Below, piece by piece: positions 33,808 to 45,112 of a DNA stretch of 64,000 nt. The position numbers and the translations under genes are program-made. This DNA comes from Casuarina equisetifolia (taxonomy: Eukaryota > Streptophyta > Magnoliopsida > Fagales > Casuarinaceae): contig CM052360.1 of the NCBI GenBank assembly GCA_028551475.1, positions 10,466,501 through 10,530,500 of the forward strand, written 5' to 3'. The notes under the pieces are model-generated. The model saw only the letters and a program-made list of their open reading frames with translations, made no database searches and was not told where the DNA came from. The first letter of the stretch is position 1, and every line of letters starts with the position of its first letter.

Positions 33808-35810
33808 CTAAATTTGTTTTGGTATCGGTAAGGGTTGCAATTTACCTCCAGGAAGTGTATTCTCACTCTTATGTTGTTGACATATTCGACATTCTATGAC
33901 TCTTTGATCCACCATGCTCTTCATTCCCTTCCAATAAAATATTGTCTGAATTCTCTTCAAAGTCTTTTCCATCCCTTCATGTGTGCTGCCATGCATCTCA
34001 TCTATGATGATAGGTATTAGTGGGGAATCATGGGGTAAATACATCCTACCTTTGAATAGAATGATTCCTTCTCTATATTGCCACGGCCCTATGACTTCAT
34101 CCTGTTGAATCCGATTAATTAACTCTTGAGTTTCCTTATTATTTCTGATCTTTTCCTTTATAGACTCCACCCAAAGAGGGATTGGTTGGGAAATGGCATT
34201 ACAGGAACCATCACCTTGACTCATCCCTCCTTTATCTTCTTTGGTTTCCCAATCTCTACGTGACAAGGCATCTGCGGCTATATTCTCCTTACCTGCCTTA
34301 TACTCAACAACAAAGTCATACCCCATCAACTTTAACAACCATTTTTGTTGAACTGGCGTAACAATCTTTTGGTCCTGAATGAACTTAATGCTTTTTTGAT
34401 CAGTCCTAATGATAAATTGGTTCCCCAATAAGTAATGTCTCCATTTCTGAATTGCTATCACGATCGCCAAAAGTTCTTTCTCATATATGGACAATTGCAA
34501 ATGTCTCCCATGAAGGGCCTTACTGAAAAATGCTATAGGTCAAATCTGCTGTGACAATACTGCTCCCACTCCTTAACCAGATGCATCACATTCTAATACA
34601 AAAGGAATTGAAAAATCTAAAAGAGCCAATACTGGTGCAGTTGTCATTATCTTTTTTAGTCGATCAAAAGCTGCCTGGGCCTTTTCATTCCATTGAAAGC
34701 CATCCTTTTTTAACAACTCTGTTAAGGGCTCTATGATCCTCCCATACCCCTGGATGAACCTTCTATAATATCTAGTCAATCCTAAAAAACCCCTAAGAGC
34801 CTTGATCGTCTGTGGTATTGGCCATTAGATAACATCTTCTATCTTACTTCGATCCACTGCTACACCCTAAGCACTAACAATATGTCCCAAGAATTTTATT
34901 TCTGTTTGTCCGAACTCACACTTAGAGAGTTTGGCATAAAGCTTATTCCACCTCAAGACCTCTAACACCATCCTCACATGACTTAAGTGCTCTTCCTATG
35001 TCTTGCTATATACCAAAATATCATCAAAGAAGACCAACACTATTTTCCTCAAATAATTTTGAAACACCGCATTCGTTAAAGATTGAAATATGGCTGCCCA
35101 TTGGTTAATCTGAATGGCATCACTAAGAACTCATAATGCCCATGATGAGTCCTAAAAGCAGTTTTTTCAATATCTTCATCTCGCATCTGAACTTGATAGT
35201 AACCTGACCTTAGATCGAGTTTGGAGAAATAACGTGCACCATTCAACTCATCTAGCAACTCATCTATCATCAGAATAGGAAATTTGTCCTTCACTGTCCG
35301 CTTATTAAGTTCTCGATAATCCATGCAAAGTTTCCAAGAACCATCCGATTTCTTTACCATAAGGACGGGTGATGAAAATGGACTATTACTCGGCCTAATC
35401 ACTCCATCATCCAACAACCCTTTTACTAATCTTTCAATTTCTCCTTTTTGTAAATAGGGGTATCTATATGGCCGGACTGAAACTAGCTCTCCATCATCTC
35501 TCATAATTATTTTATGATCATCACTCCGACGTGGAGGTAATCCTCGGGGTTCTTGAAACACATCATCAAATTCCTTCAAGATTTCCTCCATTCCTTTCTT
35601 ATTTCTAGGTCGGTCATCTGTTTCTAATGCTAAACATGGGCCCTTAGTCTCGTTTAACTCTTTTTTTAACTCAACCATTTGTAACACTAATACATCACCT
35701 TCCTTGTCCAATTCTCGTACTAAGCCTGAATCACTCAAGAATCTGTTCGATTGAGGAGTAGTTCCTATTAACCTTAACTTTTGCCCATCAACCTCAAACT
35801 CCATTCTCAT
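33808..35810 (-). pseudogene. Chromovirus reverse transcriptase and RNase H
   Basis: RT fingers and palm lie at 35,810-35,100 ([49 protein letters not shown]). A frame slip follows after MPFRLTN, then the catalytic FFDDILVY near 35,030. The thumb lies at 34,779-34,573 ([23 protein letters not shown]), followed by TAA. RNase H is at 34,500-34,230 (YEKELLAIVIAIQKWRHYL, IRTDQKSIKF, NIAADALSRR). The integrase N-terminal zinc region ends it (HGSTHEGMEKT, CRICQQHK). The catalytic Asp residues seen are present; only the frame is broken. Confidence 0.87.
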
Positions 35811-35822
35811 TTCGGCAAAATT

Positions 35823-36245
35823 CTACACAATATCCCCTAACGTCTTAAGCCATTGAATGCCTAACACCACATCAGTTGCTAGGATAGGTAGTACATATAA
35901 CTCCAAATCCATCTTAATCCAATGCAATCTTACCTCCACAAAAGCATTTTTTCCAGTACCAACAATTTCCTCTCCATTAGTGACCACTACTCTAAATGTG
36001 CCTTTGTCTCGCAACTTTAATCCAACTTTTTCTGCTAACTTTTGACTAATAAAATTATGGGTACTTCCTGTATCGATTAGAAAATGTACCTGCCTTGTAT
36101 ACTCCCCGAGATTACCTAACACCTTCATGGTGCGAGGCTGGACCACTTTTTCTTTTCCATACATTGCAAGTGCCGAAATACCCATTTCTTCCTCTCTTTT
36201 TTCCACCGTCACTATGGCATTGTCCCCTAACTCTACCACCTCCAA
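35823..36245 (-). pseudogene. Chromovirus aspartic protease
   Basis: The frame of 140 codons contains the active-site motif LIDTGSTHNFI and the flap-side LATDVVLGIQWLKTLG. The catalytic Asp-Thr-Gly is intact. The frame ends at TAG where the family has Trp (DIV-stop-NF), and the polyprotein would continue directly into reverse transcriptase, so this is a nonsense change and not a natural end. Confidence 0.88.
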
Positions 36246-36287
36246 GTTGTCATCCCACTCTTCTAGCCATATTGCCTCAATCCGAAA

Positions 36288-37880
36288 TAGCTTTTTTTTA
36301 CATTGATGACCAACGGTGTATTTATCATTACAATGAAAACATAATCCTTTCTTCCGTCATTCCTCAATTTCTGCCGTAGTGAATTTCCTAGTAGGTAAGT
36401 TGTTTTTCGCAGGCACTATCTCTCCACTACTTTTCTTCATGATACCCATTCTAGTTCCTTCTCTTAACTGACTGTTCCTCCCATCAAATATTTATTCTAA
36501 TCGCATTGCTTCATTAATAGTTTGGGGTGCTCTAGCATCAACTTTTTCCTGAATCTCCAACTTTAGCCCACTTATGAAACCTTCCATAAGTTGCCAATGA
36601 GTCAATGGCCCAACTGTTAACATCAATTCCGTATATTGTTCGTAGTATTGATCCAAGGAACTTGTTTGTTTCAACTTAGTAAGAGCTCCATAAGAACTAT
36701 TTTCCCATTTAACTCCATATCTCTCATATAATCCTTCTTGCAATCGATCCCAAGATAATTCTTCTCCCATTCTATTCATCTCATGTTGGAACACCTGAAA
36801 CCATATAAAAGCTTTTCCCTCAAGATTCCAAGACACCAATTCAATTAATTCCTCTTTTGTTAACCCATGTAAGGCCGTAAAATGCCAAGCTCTAAACAAC
36901 CATTCATCTAATTCTCCTTCCCCATTAAATCTAGGAAATTCAAATTTAGCCACTTTAGACAAATTACCTGATTGTCCTGTGTTGGAGTCAGCCACATGGC
37001 CACAATGTCTGCTAAAAATGCCACTACTAAGTCCTTGTTGTTTCTCTCCTCGGCCCCCACATGTAAAATTTCCACCATGCATGTCTCCATCTTTTTTTCC
37101 ATTAAGGCCTCTTTCTCTCTCCCCACGGCACCCACATGAAAAGGTTCCACCATTAAAGCCAATTCTCTCTCCACGGCCCCCACATGACAAGGTTCCACCA
37201 TTAACTCCTCCATTCAACCCCATTCTCTCACCTCTACCCCCACACGTAAAGGACCCATTATAAGGTCCTTCTAATCTTGAATGCTGACCAAAAACCCACC
37301 GAGAATCTTTATGGCAGCTATGAGTACTCCCTGTTGCAAAATACCCAAGCCCCATATTCCGACCAAAAACCCATCGGACAAGTCAAAAATGGTGGTTACC
37401 ATTCCTAACACCCACAGCACCGAAGGAATTGTTGAAATTGCAGTTTGGGTTGCCGTCGAACCCCCCAATCTCCAAAAACCCAGTTAGGATGGGAGTTACG
37501 CTCATTGGCATTTTGGTGGTCACCCGATTGGTGTGTCCCCCCTCCACCGCCAGCCAATATACTGTCCCCATTATTCCCCTCAATGTTGCTGTCGCCAGCC
37601 GAACAGGAAAGCCCAACACCATTCGAAGCAACCCCGTGTGCTCCATCGGGATTCCCTTCCAGGGAGCCTAAAGATCGGCCACCTGTTGCCGTTGTATCAG
37701 GCCCTTTTTCCTTCGAAACTGAAGCCTCGATGTGGGATAAACTGGCCACCATAAGCTGTTGCAGATCTCAGACCTCGTTGGACAAAACATCCACTTTCTT
37801 GGATAGATCTTGCATTTTAGCGTCTAGCCGTAACACATCAGTCTCCACCTGAGTCACCCTCGTCTCTATCTATGAATCAG
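36288..37880 (-). pseudogene. Chromovirus gag (nucleocapsid/capsid), broken
   Basis: It starts with a coiled-coil-like stretch (VETDVLRLDAKMQDL) and continues with a Gly-rich region holding four repeats of a CGGRGE-type motif (about 37,250-37,030). Next is the capsid part (KFEFPRFNGEGELDEWLFRA, SWNLEGKAFIWF, GLKLEIQEKVDARAP) and then a zinc knuckle CFHCNDKYTVGHQC near 36,340. Stops and frame slips interrupt it at about 37,770, 37,400 and 36,490. Gag would form the particle that carries the RNA. Confidence 0.85.
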
Positions 37881-37883
37881 ATT

Positions 37884-37896
37884 GCTCCGATACCAG
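37884..37896 (-). other. Primer-binding site of the chromovirus
   Basis: Minus-strand TGGTATCGGAGC next to the 5' LTR end matches, with one change, the complement of the initiator tRNA-Met 3' end (TGGTATCAGAGC) used by most plant LTR elements. Confidence 0.85.
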
Positions 37897-37897
37897 T

Positions 37898-38257
37898 TGT
37901 TGCTGGTATGAAGTAATCTGCGCAGCTCTAGACCTGGCGATAAGGCCTTGGAGCACGAAATCCTCACAAGGATTCAGACGGACACGTCTTCGTCGAGGAA
38001 TGGTGAAGAGATTGCACCTAACGAAGGACAAGATAACAATTTGAGCTCAAGAGGGAGCCCTAACTTGTTCACTAAACTTTTACTACCACGAAGAACACAA
38101 AACCAAACTGACTCCATCCAGAATGTTCCTACGATGTTTCTACATAACAGCACATACACTTCTACCTTGGGCCTAAACAACAAAGCCCATTACAAACATA
38201 ACTAAATACAAAACAAATTACAACCTAACACAACAAATAACTCGTGTACCCATAACA
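37898..38257 (-). repeat. 5' LTR of the chromovirus
   Basis: 360 bases, same ends as the 3' LTR. Two bases downstream lies the primer-binding site. The divergence from the 3' LTR (about 5.8 percent by hand count) implies an insertion of moderate age. Confidence 0.93.
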
Positions 38258-39543
38258 TCTTAACCCTTATTTTACTCTATTTTCATCTCACTTGTAAAGA
38301 CCTCATTAGACAGATCACGAAATAAATTGCAGATTCTAAAAAGTTTTTCCCAAAATTCCTTGCAATCCTAAATTGAAACACAAGAACTCCACCATATAAG
38401 CAAGAAACACAACAACAATTTTGCCAAATTTCAAACCGATATGCTTATGTACCCGAACACCTTCAAAGTACCATTTTTCCAATTTTCCAAAAACAGCAAT
38501 ATTTGATAGCTGCTGTTTATACACCTAACCGGAATAAACAAGTTCTTAAAGGGAACCAACTGCGAGAAGGTGAAAAACCATAACATGTCGCTTCTGGCCA
38601 AAATGGAAAGACATTTCTTGAGCCTGTAAGTCTTGGGCAGGATACCATTTTGGATCAAATATCACCACACGATTAGCACTCACAAGATGCAACCCAAGTC
38701 CACTAACTTGAGTTTGATATAAGGAAAACTTGAAAAGTGAAGGGCGGGGGCCAGGGGTTAGAATGTAGAGCTCGTTCAATGATTTGGATTACCAACTTAA
38801 TCTTAAATTCTAGTTAGAAAGTTTACTTGTTTGCTTGGACTAATTGAAGTCATCAACCAAACACTATTGCAAGTTGGGTGGAGTCAAACCATCAAGCCTT
38901 GAGAAGTAGTTGCCCTTTCGGATAACAACCTTTTCCAGTACGTCAGCATTCTGAGAAGAATAGATAAACTTCACGAGGGAGAAAGAGAATGACTCACAAT
39001 AACAACAGCAACAACAATAAAAATAAATAAAAAATAAATAAAAAAGCCGCATGCATGGAGAATTCAATGAAAATGCCAACTGGAGTCATCTTGAATGATA
39101 ACTATATAATCTTTTTAAGTGCTTATCTACATAATTTTCAAAAAAATGAAAGTTCTTAGAACCCTCTCTCTCTCTGTGTGCAAATTCTCACAAAACCAAC
39201 GAAACTATCTCCTTTTAATTCTTCCAAGCTGTATAATTCTGAATCCAATTGAATAATATGATTTTTAGGAGATCCCATTTGATTTCACAATTTGCGAAAC
39301 TGGGTAGACATTATTGATTAAGTAAAAGACAACATCAGTTCCCGACAACTAAAGTGGACCAAGTGAGGGGCTCTAGACCATTGGGTCTAGGGTTCAAGAC
39401 AAAAGTGCACTTTCCCCCTTTATCTATTAGAAACTAGATAACTATGTTGTCACACCTTTTTGATAAGGGCCAAAGACAATTGCAGCAAACTCTACATCTC
39501 TTATTTGTTTATCTGGATCATCATTGGGGTTAGGCTTAATCAA
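38258..39543 (-). pseudogene. Helicase exons 4 to 7a (lobe 2)
   Basis: Exon 39,543-39,456 encodes LIKPNPNDDPDKQIRDVEFA. Exon 38,950-38,827 encodes EKVVIRKGNYFSRLDGLTPP with a one-base loss at its start and TAG for the Gln in NLQ-CLVDDF. Exon 38,728-38,453 encodes GLGLHLVSANRVVIFDPKW, QDLQAQEMSFHFGQKRH and YKQQLSNIAV with two stops. Exon 7 starts at 38,367 (DCKEFWEKLFRICNLFRDLS) and is interrupted at 38,258 by the chromovirus. The acceptor and donor dinucleotides are all conserved. Confidence 0.82.
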
Positions 39544-39604
39544 CTATAGGTGATTGCTTATTTGTGACCAAGAAGTGTGAAAAGATTGATAATAAGGAGC
39601 AACT

Positions 39605-39904
39605 TGTTATATATTGTAATATATATAGTGTTGGGACTTGTTGGTCATTTCACCATTTGTTAAGTGAATAACCATTACACCGTGTGTGGTGTGTTGTGCA
39701 GTGAGTGAAACAGGAAAGAGATAGTGAGCTACTGCTGTGAGGTGAGAGTTTGTAACAAGAGAAGCTTGGCTTCATTTGTAACCCCACCAGAGAAGAAAGA
39801 GTTGCCCCCAAAGTGGAAGTAGGGTACCTTTTTAGGCCCAAACCACTCTACATACTCTTGCAAGTGTGTGTGCGTTGTTAATGATTCTTGGAACCATCCT
39901 AACA
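39605..39904 (+). repeat. 5' LTR of the copia element
   Basis: Starts TGTTATATATTG, ends ATCCTAACA. It contains GTGGAAGTAGGGTACC..GGCCCAAACCACTCTACA, a form of the block conserved in plant copia LTRs. Confidence 0.93.
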
Positions 39905-39906
39905 AT

Positions 39907-39918
39907 TGGTATCAGAGC
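39907..39918 (+). other. Primer-binding site of the copia element
   Basis: TGGTATCAGAGC, an exact match to the complement of the tRNA-Met 3' end, three bases after the LTR. Confidence 0.93.
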
Positions 39919-40310
39919 TCAAGTTCGAGTTTTTGCTTCTAAGGAGAGACTTTTCAATCGGAGCGTTTTAGAGCTAAATGGGGCATTTAAGGTGTGTATC
40001 TTTTTCTCTTTAACTAGTCTAAGTGTTTTTTTGGCTCGATAGTGACTATTGGTGGCCAGATATCACCAGAAAATTAACTTGAAGCTCATGGGTTACTGTT
40101 CACCCCGTGTGGTAGAAGAGGGAAATCAGGATTTCTCTCTTGTTGGATGGATTTTGGTGGAAAATCCGATGTCATTGGATTTGTGGTGACCCGATCTATG
40201 TTTTGGTAGCTTTTGTGTCACCAAAAACAGCCGTGGAGTGGCTAAAATTGGCAAAAACACACCAGAAAGAAAATCGGGTTTGTTTCTGCCCATTTTTGTG
40301 AAGAAGACTC

Positions 40311-40540
40311 GACTGGTCAATGGGTCAAACGTTGACCGTTGTCTATTGACTAGTCAACCGCTGACTGTTTGACCGAGTCCAATTCAGTTTGACCTGGAGA
40401 TCTGACTTGACCCGGTCTAAATTTGACTGACCTGACTTGACCCAAGACCCGACCCGACCTGTGTTTGACTGTTTGACTAGAATCGTTGACCGTTGACCAT
40501 TTCCTTTGACCATTAACTTTTTGGTTGACCGTTGACTGAG
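40311..40540 (+). promoter_or_regulatory. Dense TTGAC array in the copia leader
   Basis: Between the primer-binding site and gag I count 14 TTGAC words on the plus strand, most as TTGACC or TTGACT, and three GTCAA words in about 230 bases. TTGAC(C/T) is the W-box core recognised by WRKY factors. Spacing is irregular, with several pairs as TTGACCGTTGACC. It may be a degenerate minisatellite, a WRKY-responsive leader enhancer, or both. The first explanation follows from the sequence and the second is inference. Confidence 0.6.
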
Positions 40541-40752
40541 CGTACAGTACACGTGTCAAACCCTACGCGCAACATTGTTTTGTGCGTAAATCACATGCGC
40601 CAAAAGGTTTTTCAATTCTGTTTTTGGGGTATTTGTTTGGTGTTTTTGGTGGGTTTTCTAGAGGTTGTTTCAGAATTTTTGGACAAGTATAGAGAGGTAT
40701 TTTGGTCATTTTTGCATATTAAAAAGGGTTTTTTCAAAGGGAGCTTATTGAA

Positions 40753-41220
40753 ATGGAGGCATTCTGAATTGAGAAGTTTAATGGCATTAATTTTGGACTG
40801 TGGAAGACTCAATTCATAGATTACTTATATCAAAAGGATAATATGATATTGGCCATTGAAGGTAAAAAGAGTAAGCTAACAAGTATGTCTGATAAAAAAT
40901 TAAGATCTGTTAGACAAGAAGACTCTTGGTTTAATTAGGTTGGCTTTGGATCCCTCAATTATAGTGAATGTCAGTGAAGAAACCACAACAAAGGATTGTA
41001 TGGAGGCTTTGGAAAGAATGTATCAAACATCTTCCTCCACGAACAAGGTGGTCCTCACCAAGAGGCTCCATAAGATGGAGCATGATGATAGTCGTCCTAT
41101 GCAAAAGCATGTGAATGAATTTAATTCTTTGGTTCATCAATTGAAAGCAATTAGTGTTGACTATAATGATGATTTAATGCAATGAATTTCTTGACCACTC
41201 TACTGAGTAGCTAGAATCCA
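40753..41220 (+). pseudogene. Copia gag, N-terminal part
   Basis: It starts with MEAF, then a stop, then EKFNGINFGLWKTQFIDYL, the usual copia gag opening. A frame slip near 40,935 leads to LERMYQTSSSTNKVVLTKRL and FNSLVHQLKAI, another typical gag segment. It ends in stops before the zinc-knuckle part. Confidence 0.82.
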
Positions 41221-42630
41221 TTGGTTATGTCCATTACTGGATCAGCTAAGGGGAAGCTGAATTTTAATGATGTTATTGGAACAGTCATGTCAAAAGATTT
41301 GGGACAGAGATCTTCAAGAGAAGCTTCCAGTTCTAAGACTTCCGCTGCTTACTTAGCTAGTAGTAGCAACCGAGGTAGAGATGGGAGGAGACAAGATAGA
41401 AATGGGGGACAAAGAGGTAGAAATCGTGGTAGGTCAAGGCTTAGGGGCAAATCACAGAGCAGAGAGTCAACCAAGGTAGAATGTTGGAATTGTGGTAAGA
41501 CTAGACATTTCAAGAAGGATTGTCATGCTCCCAAGAGACAGACTAATCAACAACAGATTAATCAAGCTTCAAAGGATACATCAGATGATAATTCAGCAAA
41601 CTTTGTAGAGCTGATGGTACTATCTACTATTACTACAGCAAATGATTCATGGGTAATAGATTTAGGTGCCTCCTATCATGCTACTCCATGTAGAGAGCTC
41701 TTCACGAGCTACGCTTCAGGCGATTATGGAGGAGTGTTACTAGGAGATGACCATTTATGCAAGATTGTAAGTATTGGCAAAATTGTCTTGACTTTGTCAA
41801 ATTGTTGTTTACTTACTTTAAACGATGTGAGGCATATTCTAGAGCTCAGGAGGAACTTGATCTCGACTACTACCCTTGACAATGAAGGGTATTGTACCCA
41901 TCTAGGTGAAGGTGGCTATAAGATCACTAAAGGTGCATTGTTGATGATAAAGGGTAGAAGAGATGGCACATTGTGTTTACTGAAGAATGTGCGGTATAAC
42001 TCTACTAATGTTACAGCTTGTAATGATTCAAGACTTTGGTATTTGAGGCTTGGACATATGAGTGAGAAGGGTCTTGAGGTATTGCAATCAAAGGGAAAGT
42101 TTAAAGGCTTGAAAGATCTTGATTTGGAATTCTGTGAGGGTTACACATTGAGAAAGATGAAAAGAGTTAGATTTCTTCAAGATGGGCCTGAGAGGAGAAA
42201 TAGGAAATTGGAGTTAGTTCATATGGATGTATGGAGGCCAGCCCAAGTTGCTTCGCTTGGAGGTTCGAGGTACTTTGTGACTTTTATTGATGATTGCACA
42301 AGAAAGTTTTGGATCTATATGATGAGGAACAAGTTTGATGTGTTTGAGGTGTTCAAGAAGTGGAAGATTTTGATTGAGAATCAAATGAATATGAGGATTA
42401 AGGCTCTTAAATCTGATAATGGGGGTGAATATTGTAGCAAAGAATTTGATGATTTTTGTTCGAGAGAGGGAATTAGGAGGATTAAAGTTACCCCAGAAAC
42501 TTATAAAGAAAATGGAGTTGCAGAGCGGTTAAACCGCACTATTCTAGAGAGAGGGAAAGCTATGATTCATCATGCAGGACTTCCACAGTATGTTGGGGCG
42601 ATGCTTTTAATACAATGGTATTCTTGTTGA
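41221..42630 (+). pseudogene. Copia gag zinc knuckle, protease and integrase frame
   Basis: A 469-codon open frame. It holds a CCHC knuckle (CWNCGKTRHFKKDC), a protease site reading VIDLGASYHATP where the family has D-S-G, a pre-integrase segment (LWYLRLGHMSEKGLE) and the integrase core. The core residues are in FIDDCTRKFW (Asp), SDNGGEY (Asp) and NGVAERLNRTILE (Glu). It is the longest open frame in the window. The Ser to Leu change at the protease site is expected to abolish its activity even though the frame is open. Confidence 0.9.
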
Positions 42631-44711
42631 ATAGAAGCCCTTCTACAATGTTGAATTTTGATGTTCCCAAAGAAAAATGGACGGGAAAGCAAGTTGATTA
42701 CTCATATCTCAAGGTATTTGGGTGTGAGGCTTATACACTTGTCAAGGATCAGAATAGGGGTAAGTTGGACCCCAAAGCTCAAAAGTACTATTTCCTAGGA
42801 TATGGTGGAGATAAGTACGATTATAGACTATGGGATGGTAGAAAGAGGATGTACAGGTTCTGAGATATTGTGTTTAATGAGGATAAGTTGTATAAGGACA
42901 AGAAAGAGCAGAAAGTGCAGAAGAAGTCTTATGTGATTTATACAAACTTGGATGCTCTAGAGGAATCAGTCAGTGGTAGTCCTTAGGAACCCTCTTTCCC
43001 AACTTCTTCTTTAGAGAGTACACCAGATGTTTCAGAGAGTACATCAGAGGATCAATCTTACACTCCACCTCCTACTCTATCAGTAAGGAGATCCACTAGA
43101 GAGAGACGTGATCCTTCTAGGTATTCTCCATCTTTGAATTACATTTTGTATACTGATGCAGGTGAGCCTAAGAATAGGCAGGAGGCTTTGGATTGCGTTG
43201 TAAAAGCCAAGTGAGAACAAGCTATGAATGAAGAGTATGACTCTTTATTGTCTAACCAAACTTGGGATTTGGTTTTGTTGCTTAAGGGTAAACGGGCGTT
43301 GCACTCAAGATGGATATACAGGATCAAGAATGAGGCAGATGGAAGTAAATGCTATAAGGGTAGACTTGTTGTCAAGGGATATGCGCAGAAAAGGGGGATA
43401 GGCTTTGGGGAGATATTTGCTCCAGTGGTTAAGATGACTTCAATACGAGTGATGTTGAGTATGGTAGCTATTTTGGATCTTCATCTGGAGCAGTTACATG
43501 TAAAGAAAGCCTTTCTTCATGGGGATTGAGAGGAAAAGCTTTACATATATCAGCCCAAGGGACTTGAGGTTAAAGGAAAAGCAAAGTTGGTGTGTAAACT
43601 CAAGAAGAGCTTGTATGGTCTGAAACAGACCCCTAGACAATAGTATATGAAATTTGATAATTTCATGAGAGAGTAGAAGTTTGAGAGATGCTCAAGTGAC
43701 CATTATGTGTATTTCAAGAAGACACCATCAGGTAACTTTCTTATCCTAATCTTGTATGTTGATGACATGCTTGTTTGTGGAGCAAATATGCAAGATATAG
43801 TTGATTTGAAGAATCAACTCAAGAGTTGCTTCTCAATGAAAGATCTTGGAGCGACAAAGTAGATCCTTGGTATGAAGATCACTCATGATAGAAAGAAGCG
43901 GGTGTTGAAGCTTTCTCAACAAGACTATGTTGAGAGATTGGTCGAGAGGTTCAACTTGAAAGATGCGAAGCTAGTGGCCCAACCTCTTGTAAGACATTTC
44001 AGATTATCGCTAAAAGATTATCCACAGATGGATGAGGAATGGGAATTCATGAAGAATGCCCTTTATGCTTCAGTGGTGGGTAGTTTGATGTATGCCATTG
44101 TTAGTACGAGGCTAGACATTACGCAGACAATTGGTGTGGTGAGCAGATTTATGAACAAACCTGGAAAGTTGCATTGGGATGCGGTTAAATGGACTTTCAG
44201 ATATTTCCAGGGAACTTCTTCTTATTGTCTTCACTTTAAAGGTTCAGAACTCACTCTTCAAGGTTATGTGGATGCTGACTTATCCGGAGATCTTGATGGT
44301 GGTAGGAGTACCACAGGTTACATCTTTACAGTTGGAGGAACAACTGTCAGTTGGATGTCCAAGTTATAGTTAATGGTAGCATTGTCTTCTACGGAAGCGG
44401 AGTACATAGCAACAACTGAAGGGGCAAAAGAGTTCATTTGGTTGTAGGGTTTCTTGGAGGAGCTTGGCCTAAAGCCAGAGGATAGTGCATTGTGGACAGA
44501 CAGTCAGAATGCCATTCACTTTGCCAAGAATGCAACGTTCCACTCCAAGTCAAAGCATATTGAGAGAAAATATCACTTCATTAGGCAAGTGGTGGAGGAT
44601 GGACGTGTGAAGCTGAAGAAAAGCCACACCTTAGAGAATTTGGTGGACATGTTGACGAAGGTGGTCAACAGAGACAAGTTGAGCTCAACTTGTGCTGGGC
44701 TTAGGAGCTAG
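42615..44711 (+). pseudogene. Copia integrase C-terminus, reverse transcriptase and RNase H
   Basis: Pieces occur in order: VFGCEAYTLVKDQNRGKLDP (42.7 kb), WIYRIKNEADGSKCYKGRLV and APVVKMTSIRVMLS (43.3-43.5 kb), KKSLYGLKQTPR (43.6 kb), LYVDDMLVCG (43.75 kb, catalytic YVDD intact), GSLMYAIVSTRLDI (44.1 kb). RNase H follows with GYVDADLSGDLDGGRSTTGY, STEAEYIA and SKHIERKYHFIRQ, ending at 44,711. At least six stops interrupt it, several where Gln or Trp is expected. Confidence 0.88.
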
Positions 44712-44804
44712 AGCTCAAGCGGGGGCAACCTCTATACATTGTTAGCAGCTATTTGTACCTATGGTGTAGGGATGTTGCACTATATATATTCCAAGGGAGA
44801 GAAT

Positions 44805-45112
44805 TGTTATATATTGTAATATATATAATGTTAGGACTTGTTGGTCATTTCACCATTTGTTAAGTAAATGACCATTACACCGTGTGTGGTGTGTTGGTGT
44901 GCTATGCAGTGAGTGAAACAGGAGAGAGATAGTGAGCTGCTGTTGTGAGGTGAGAGTTTGTAACAAGAAAAGCTTAACTTCATTTGTAACCCCACCGGAG
45001 AAGAAAGAGTTGCCCCCAAAATGGAAGTAAGATACCTTTTTAGGCCCGAACCACTCTACATACTCTTGCAAGTGTGTGTGCGTTGTTAATAATTCTTGGA
45101 ACCATCCTAACA
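44805..45112 (+). repeat. 3' LTR of the copia element
   Basis: 308 bases. It differs from the 5' LTR mainly by an extra 8 bases in the GTGTGGTGTGTT region. It is preceded by the polypurine tract AAGGGAGAGAAT (44,793-44,804). Confidence 0.93.

Larger units (their letters stand above)
32390..38257 (-). mobile_element. Ty3/gypsy chromovirus, complete structure, inactive
   Basis: A 5,868-base element with two 360-base LTRs, primer-binding site, gag, protease, reverse transcriptase, RNase H, integrase, a C-terminal chromodomain and a polypurine tract, all on the minus strand. The target duplication reads TCTTG on the left (32,385-32,389) and TCTTA on the right (38,258-38,262). It interrupts exon 7 of the helicase gene. 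The LTRs differ at about 21 of 360 positions by my count, nearly all transitions. Short LTRs, small size and the chromodomain resemble the Reina lineage, but that assignment is tentative. The coding region has scattered stops, so it cannot move by itself. Confidence 0.92.
39605..45112 (+). mobile_element. Ty1/copia element in helicase intron 3
   Basis: A 5,508-base element with LTRs of 300 and 308 bases, primer-binding site, gag, protease, integrase, reverse transcriptase and RNase H in copia order, and a polypurine tract. The flanking duplication reads CAACT (39,600-39,604) and CAACC (45,113-45,117). It is inserted antisense to the helicase. The LTRs differ at about 17 of 300 positions plus an 8-base indel, nearly all transitions. 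Domain sequences resemble the Tork/Tnt1 type. Stops throughout make it inactive. Confidence 0.92.

Noticed and set aside
36979..37852. Plus-strand Pro/Ser-rich frames up to 135 codons
   Set aside because: They are the antisense of the Gly-rich chromovirus gag; no family resemblance.
37948..38205. Plus-strand 85-codon frame repeated near 32.5 kb
   Set aside because: It lies within the chromovirus LTRs, so it is present twice for that reason.
40532..40819. Plus-strand 95-codon frame before copia gag
   Set aside because: It lies in the untranslated leader and overlaps the start of gag in another frame; no domain.
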